Shown piece by piece: positions 61,858 to 64,000 of a stretch of 64,000 nucleotides of DNA. Location: contig NZ_CP013023.1 of NCBI RefSeq assembly GCF_001421015.2, positions 848,501 to 912,500 of the forward strand. The letters run 5' to 3'. The position numbers were made by a program, and so were the translations under genes. Origin of the DNA: Paenibacillus bovis (GTDB taxonomy: Bacteria > Bacillota > Bacilli > Paenibacillales > Paenibacillaceae). Each line of letters starts with the position of its first letter. Within the stretch, counting starts at the first letter, position 1. The notes under the pieces are model-generated. The model saw only the letters and a program-made list of their open reading frames with translations. It was not told the DNA's origin and did no database searches.

Positions 61858-63438
61858 ATGAAAGAACTATGCAAAATATTGATCGTGGATGATGAAGTGC
61901 TGGTTCGTCAGGGAATCAAGCATTATCTGGTATGGGAACAATACGGATTCCAGATTATCGGCGAAGCGTCCAATGGACGGGAAGCGCTGGATCTGATTGA
62001 CGAACTCCAGCCCCATATCGTGATTACGGATATCGTGATGCCGGTCATGGATGGCGAAGAATTTACCCGGATCGTCAAGCAGAATTATCCCCAGATTGAA
62101 GTGATTGTGCTCAGCAGCTATGGAGAGTTCAGTTATGTACGTTCAACATTCCAGAGCGGCGTAGCGGATTATATTCTCAAGCCCAAGCTGGAGACACAGG
62201 AGCTGCTGCAGGTTTTGCAAAATACGGCGCGGCGTATTCCTTCTCTTGCTTATGACGAAGCCGCCGGTGATGAGCAGGTGACGGTCGATCATATTATCGA
62301 GAAGCTGATTGCAGGTTATGAAATGGATTACGATCCGCAGATGATCGCCGTTCATTTTCCATATGACAGATATACACTGGTAGGGATTCAGCCGCAGCAG
62401 CTGCGTGTATCCGGAAACGAGCTTACTCTGCAGCAGAAAAGCAGCTATGTCTCGGCGATCAGCAGCCGGCTTGCCGAATCGATCGAATCCGCCGGTGTGC
62501 CGGTCAGCTTCCGCCCGGTAGCCGCAGATCCGCAGCTGATTGTCTTTTTATTAAATATGAATACAGGCGATGAAGCGGCAGTGATTTCACGGGTGCGCGA
62601 GCTTGCCCATGCAGGCAGAGCAGAAGATCAGCAGACCATATGGGCAATGAGCGAAGCTTTTGCGAACGTCGATCAGCTGGGATCCGTTTACCAGCAGCTG
62701 CTCAAACTGCTGGAATATCATTTTTATTTCCCGGATCGTCATTTTATGATGGAAGCAGAACTGGGTGAGCCGGTACCACTTCCGGGAGCGTTTAATCTAA
62801 AGCAGTTTGCCGAGGAGATGCGGCGCGAGAACTTTGACTCTGCCTTTGCCGAACTGGATACATATGTCCAGGCCATGGCAGGCAATTACCGGGCTACACC
62901 GTTTGAACTGAAATCTTTTCTGGGCAATATTATCTTTAATATTATTACGCTGCTCGGCAATCAGGATTATGATGTCCGACAGTTGGATGAAGAAAAGTAT
63001 GATTATTTTCGAGAAATCAACGATGCGATTCATGTACAGGATACGATAGCCGTGCTACATGAATTTCTGAGCAGGGTTCATCTGCAGATCCAATCCCGTT
63101 CTTCCCAGAATGGCAGTGCCAATATGAAGATGCTGCTGGAATATATAGAAGAACATTATGCCGAGCCGCTGAGCCTTACCGGACTGGGACAGCACTTTCA
63201 TTTTAATCCGTCCTATCTGTCGAGCTACTTCACGACACATAACAAGGAAGGATTCAGTGAACACCTCAACAAGATCCGGGTAGAAAAGGCAGCCGAGATG
63301 CTGCGTACAGATGTATATTCCATTTCCGAGATCAGCGGCAAGGTCGGATATTCAGATCACAGTTATTTTACCAAAGTATTCAAAAAATGGACCGGTCTGT
63401 CGCCCAGCCAGTATCGCAGGCAGCATGTACGCGGCTGA
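61858..63438 (+). CDS. YesN-type response regulator with AraC DNA-binding domain
   Basis: The protein has 526 residues. The receiver domain (1-125) has the acidic pocket D11-D12, phospho-acceptor D58 in VITDIVMPVMDG, and Lys in ILKPK. A central helical region (about 130-400) is typical of YesN proteins. The C-terminal AraC pair of HTH motifs (about 425-526) includes LSLTGLGQHFHFNPSYLSSY and ISEISGKVGYSDHSYFTKVF. Such regulators usually activate nearby sugar transport or glycoside hydrolase genes. Its kinase is the next gene. Catabolite control is suggested by the upstream cre. Confidence 0.94.
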   Translation: MKELCKILIVDDEVLVRQGIKHYLVWEQYGFQIIGEASNGREALDLIDELQPHIVITDIVMPVMDGEEFTRIVKQNYPQIEVIVLSSYGEFSYVRSTFQSGVADYILKPKLETQELLQVLQNTARRIPSLAYDEAAGDEQVTVDHIIEKLIAGYEMDYDPQMIAVHFPYDRYTLVGIQPQQLRVSGNELTLQQKSSYVSAISSRLAESIESAGVPVSFRPVAADPQLIVFLLNMNTGDEAAVISRVRELAHAGRAEDQQTIWAMSEAFANVDQLGSVYQQLLKLLEYHFYFPDRHFMMEAELGEPVPLPGAFNLKQFAEEMRRENFDSAFAELDTYVQAMAGNYRATPFELKSFLGNIIFNIITLLGNQDYDVRQLDEEKYDYFREINDAIHVQDTIAVLHEFLSRVHLQIQSRSSQNGSANMKMLLEYIEEHYAEPLSLTGLGQHFHFNPSYLSSYFTTHNKEGFSEHLNKIRVEKAAEMLRTDVYSISEISGKVGYSDHSYFTKVFKKWTGLSPSQYRRQHVRG

Positions 63439-63481
63439 TTGGCCGCTGTGTATTGGCAGAGACAGACGCGCATAGTTTGCG

Positions 63482-63509
63482 ACATCCCTGTACTTTGCTG
63501 CAGGGATGT
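63482..63509 (+). promoter_or_regulatory. Hairpin between the response regulator and kinase genes
   Basis: ACATCCCTG (63482-63490) pairs perfectly with CAGGGATGT (63501-63509). No proper T run follows, so it may be a processing or attenuation hairpin in the shared message, not a full terminator. Confidence 0.4.
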
Positions 63510-63638
63510 TACTGTTTGCTGGCTAATGATCCAGCCATTATATACGTTGCAACTGATTGGCTGCTGCAGAATACGTTTGTAGAAGTACCCGGTAGTCCGA
63601 TTTTTTATAACCCGAACAGAAAATGAGTGTGAAGTCAG

Positions 63639-64000
63639 ATGAATTGGAAGAAACATGCGCTCCGGTTTGAGCAGCAGGGTTTATTTTTTAAACTGTTTAT
63701 TGTGATGGTCGTCAGTATTATCGCCGTCTGTCTGCTGACCTCGCTGGTGACGATACGCATGTCGGAAAGGCTGTTTACAGAGACATTCAGCATTACCAAT
63801 TCCAAAGTGCTGAATCAAATCAAAAGCAGCATGGAATCTTTTAACGACTCGATTGTGAATGGAGTCAGTCACGCCTCCCAGAACGGTACAGTCAAAAATT
63901 ATCTGACCAGCGGCGAAAGCGATTCGATTACCATGTCCAGCTCCTACTTTGATATGGGTCAACAGATGAAGCAGATCAAGTCGAATGTGGATGCTTATGA
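63639..64000 (+). CDS. YesM-type sensor histidine kinase, N-terminal part (runs off right edge)
   Basis: ATG 63639 opens a frame with no stop to the window end, giving 120 residues. A short cytoplasmic start (NWKKHALRFEQQGLFFK) is followed by a transmembrane helix (LFIVMVVSIIAVCLLTSLV) and the beginning of an extracellular Cache-like sensor domain (SERLFTETFSITNSKVLNQI). This matches the YesM kinase family, paired with the YesN regulator just upstream. No strong ribosome binding site is seen, so translation may be weak. The kinase core lies outside the window. Confidence 0.8.
   Translation, partial: MNWKKHALRFEQQGLFFKLFIVMVVSIIAVCLLTSLVTIRMSERLFTETFSITNSKVLNQIKSSMESFNDSIVNGVSHASQNGTVKNYLTSGESDSITMSSSYFDMGQQMKQIKSNVDAY

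Overview
The window looks like a chromosomal stretch from a Paenibacillus-type member of the Bacillota (Paenibacillaceae). This rests on gene content and style: a PspA-YdjG-YdjH-YdjI type envelope-stress cluster, a YesN/YesM-type two-component pair, many plant-polysaccharide hydrolases, MHYT-PAS kinase and PAS-GGDEF signalling proteins, strong AGGAGG-type ribosome binding sites, and frequent TTG/GTG starts. The assignment comes from reading the sequence only; no search was run.

Layout. 1-6100 is AT-rich at both ends. It carries the tail of an adenine-specific DNA methyltransferase, a MetE-like methyltransferase, an amidase and a coiled-coil Mrr-type restriction protein. 6400-13600 has a YbdG-type mechanosensitive channel, two unknown proteins, and pspA-ydjGHI behind an ECF-like promoter. 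13800-15750 has an SDR gene divergent from a MerR regulator, with a 19-bp-spacer MerR-type promoter, and a small HTH protein. 16081-18462 encodes a 793-residue protein with two isoprenoid-synthase-like halves. 19500-32000 is a hemicellulose/arabinan block: circularly permuted GH3, GH51, secreted GH43 and a DUF2961/GH172 protein. 32132-32215 is tRNA-Leu(CAG). 32400-45030 is mixed housekeeping: MATE exporter, small membrane proteins, beta-helix lipoprotein, FRG protein, nucleotidase, uridine kinase, MHYT histidine kinase, split chromate transporter, EIIA and MsrA. 45800-53860 is one coherent sugar locus: two ABC permeases, a binding protein, a LacI regulator, a BadF-type kinase, a GH4 phosphoglycosidase and a secreted GH8. 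54100-64000 has an EEP phosphatase/nuclease, an SNF2 helicase with its partner, a diguanylate cyclase, and a YesN/YesM pair cut by the window end.

How it works together. In the 45.8-53.9 kb locus, GH8 would cut a beta-glucan or chitosan outside the cell. The ABC importer (no ATPase gene here) would bring in oligosaccharides, the kinase may phosphorylate them, and GH4 would split the phosphorylated product. Two near-identical operator-like palindromes upstream, plus a consensus cre site, suggest LacI and CcpA control.

The most unusual structure is not a gene. It is a dispersed family of about 110-bp interrupted palindromes at 10.15-10.34, 15.24, 18.66, 18.99 and 33.88 kb. The four full copies keep an asymmetric internal loop (CGACMT opposite CCGGAGG) and a bulged A seven or eight base pairs away, while the stem sequences change with pairing preserved. 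The window also has three separate tandem arrays, all with 7-bp units, and two of them lie in or beside the 18.66-19.1 kb palindrome pair.
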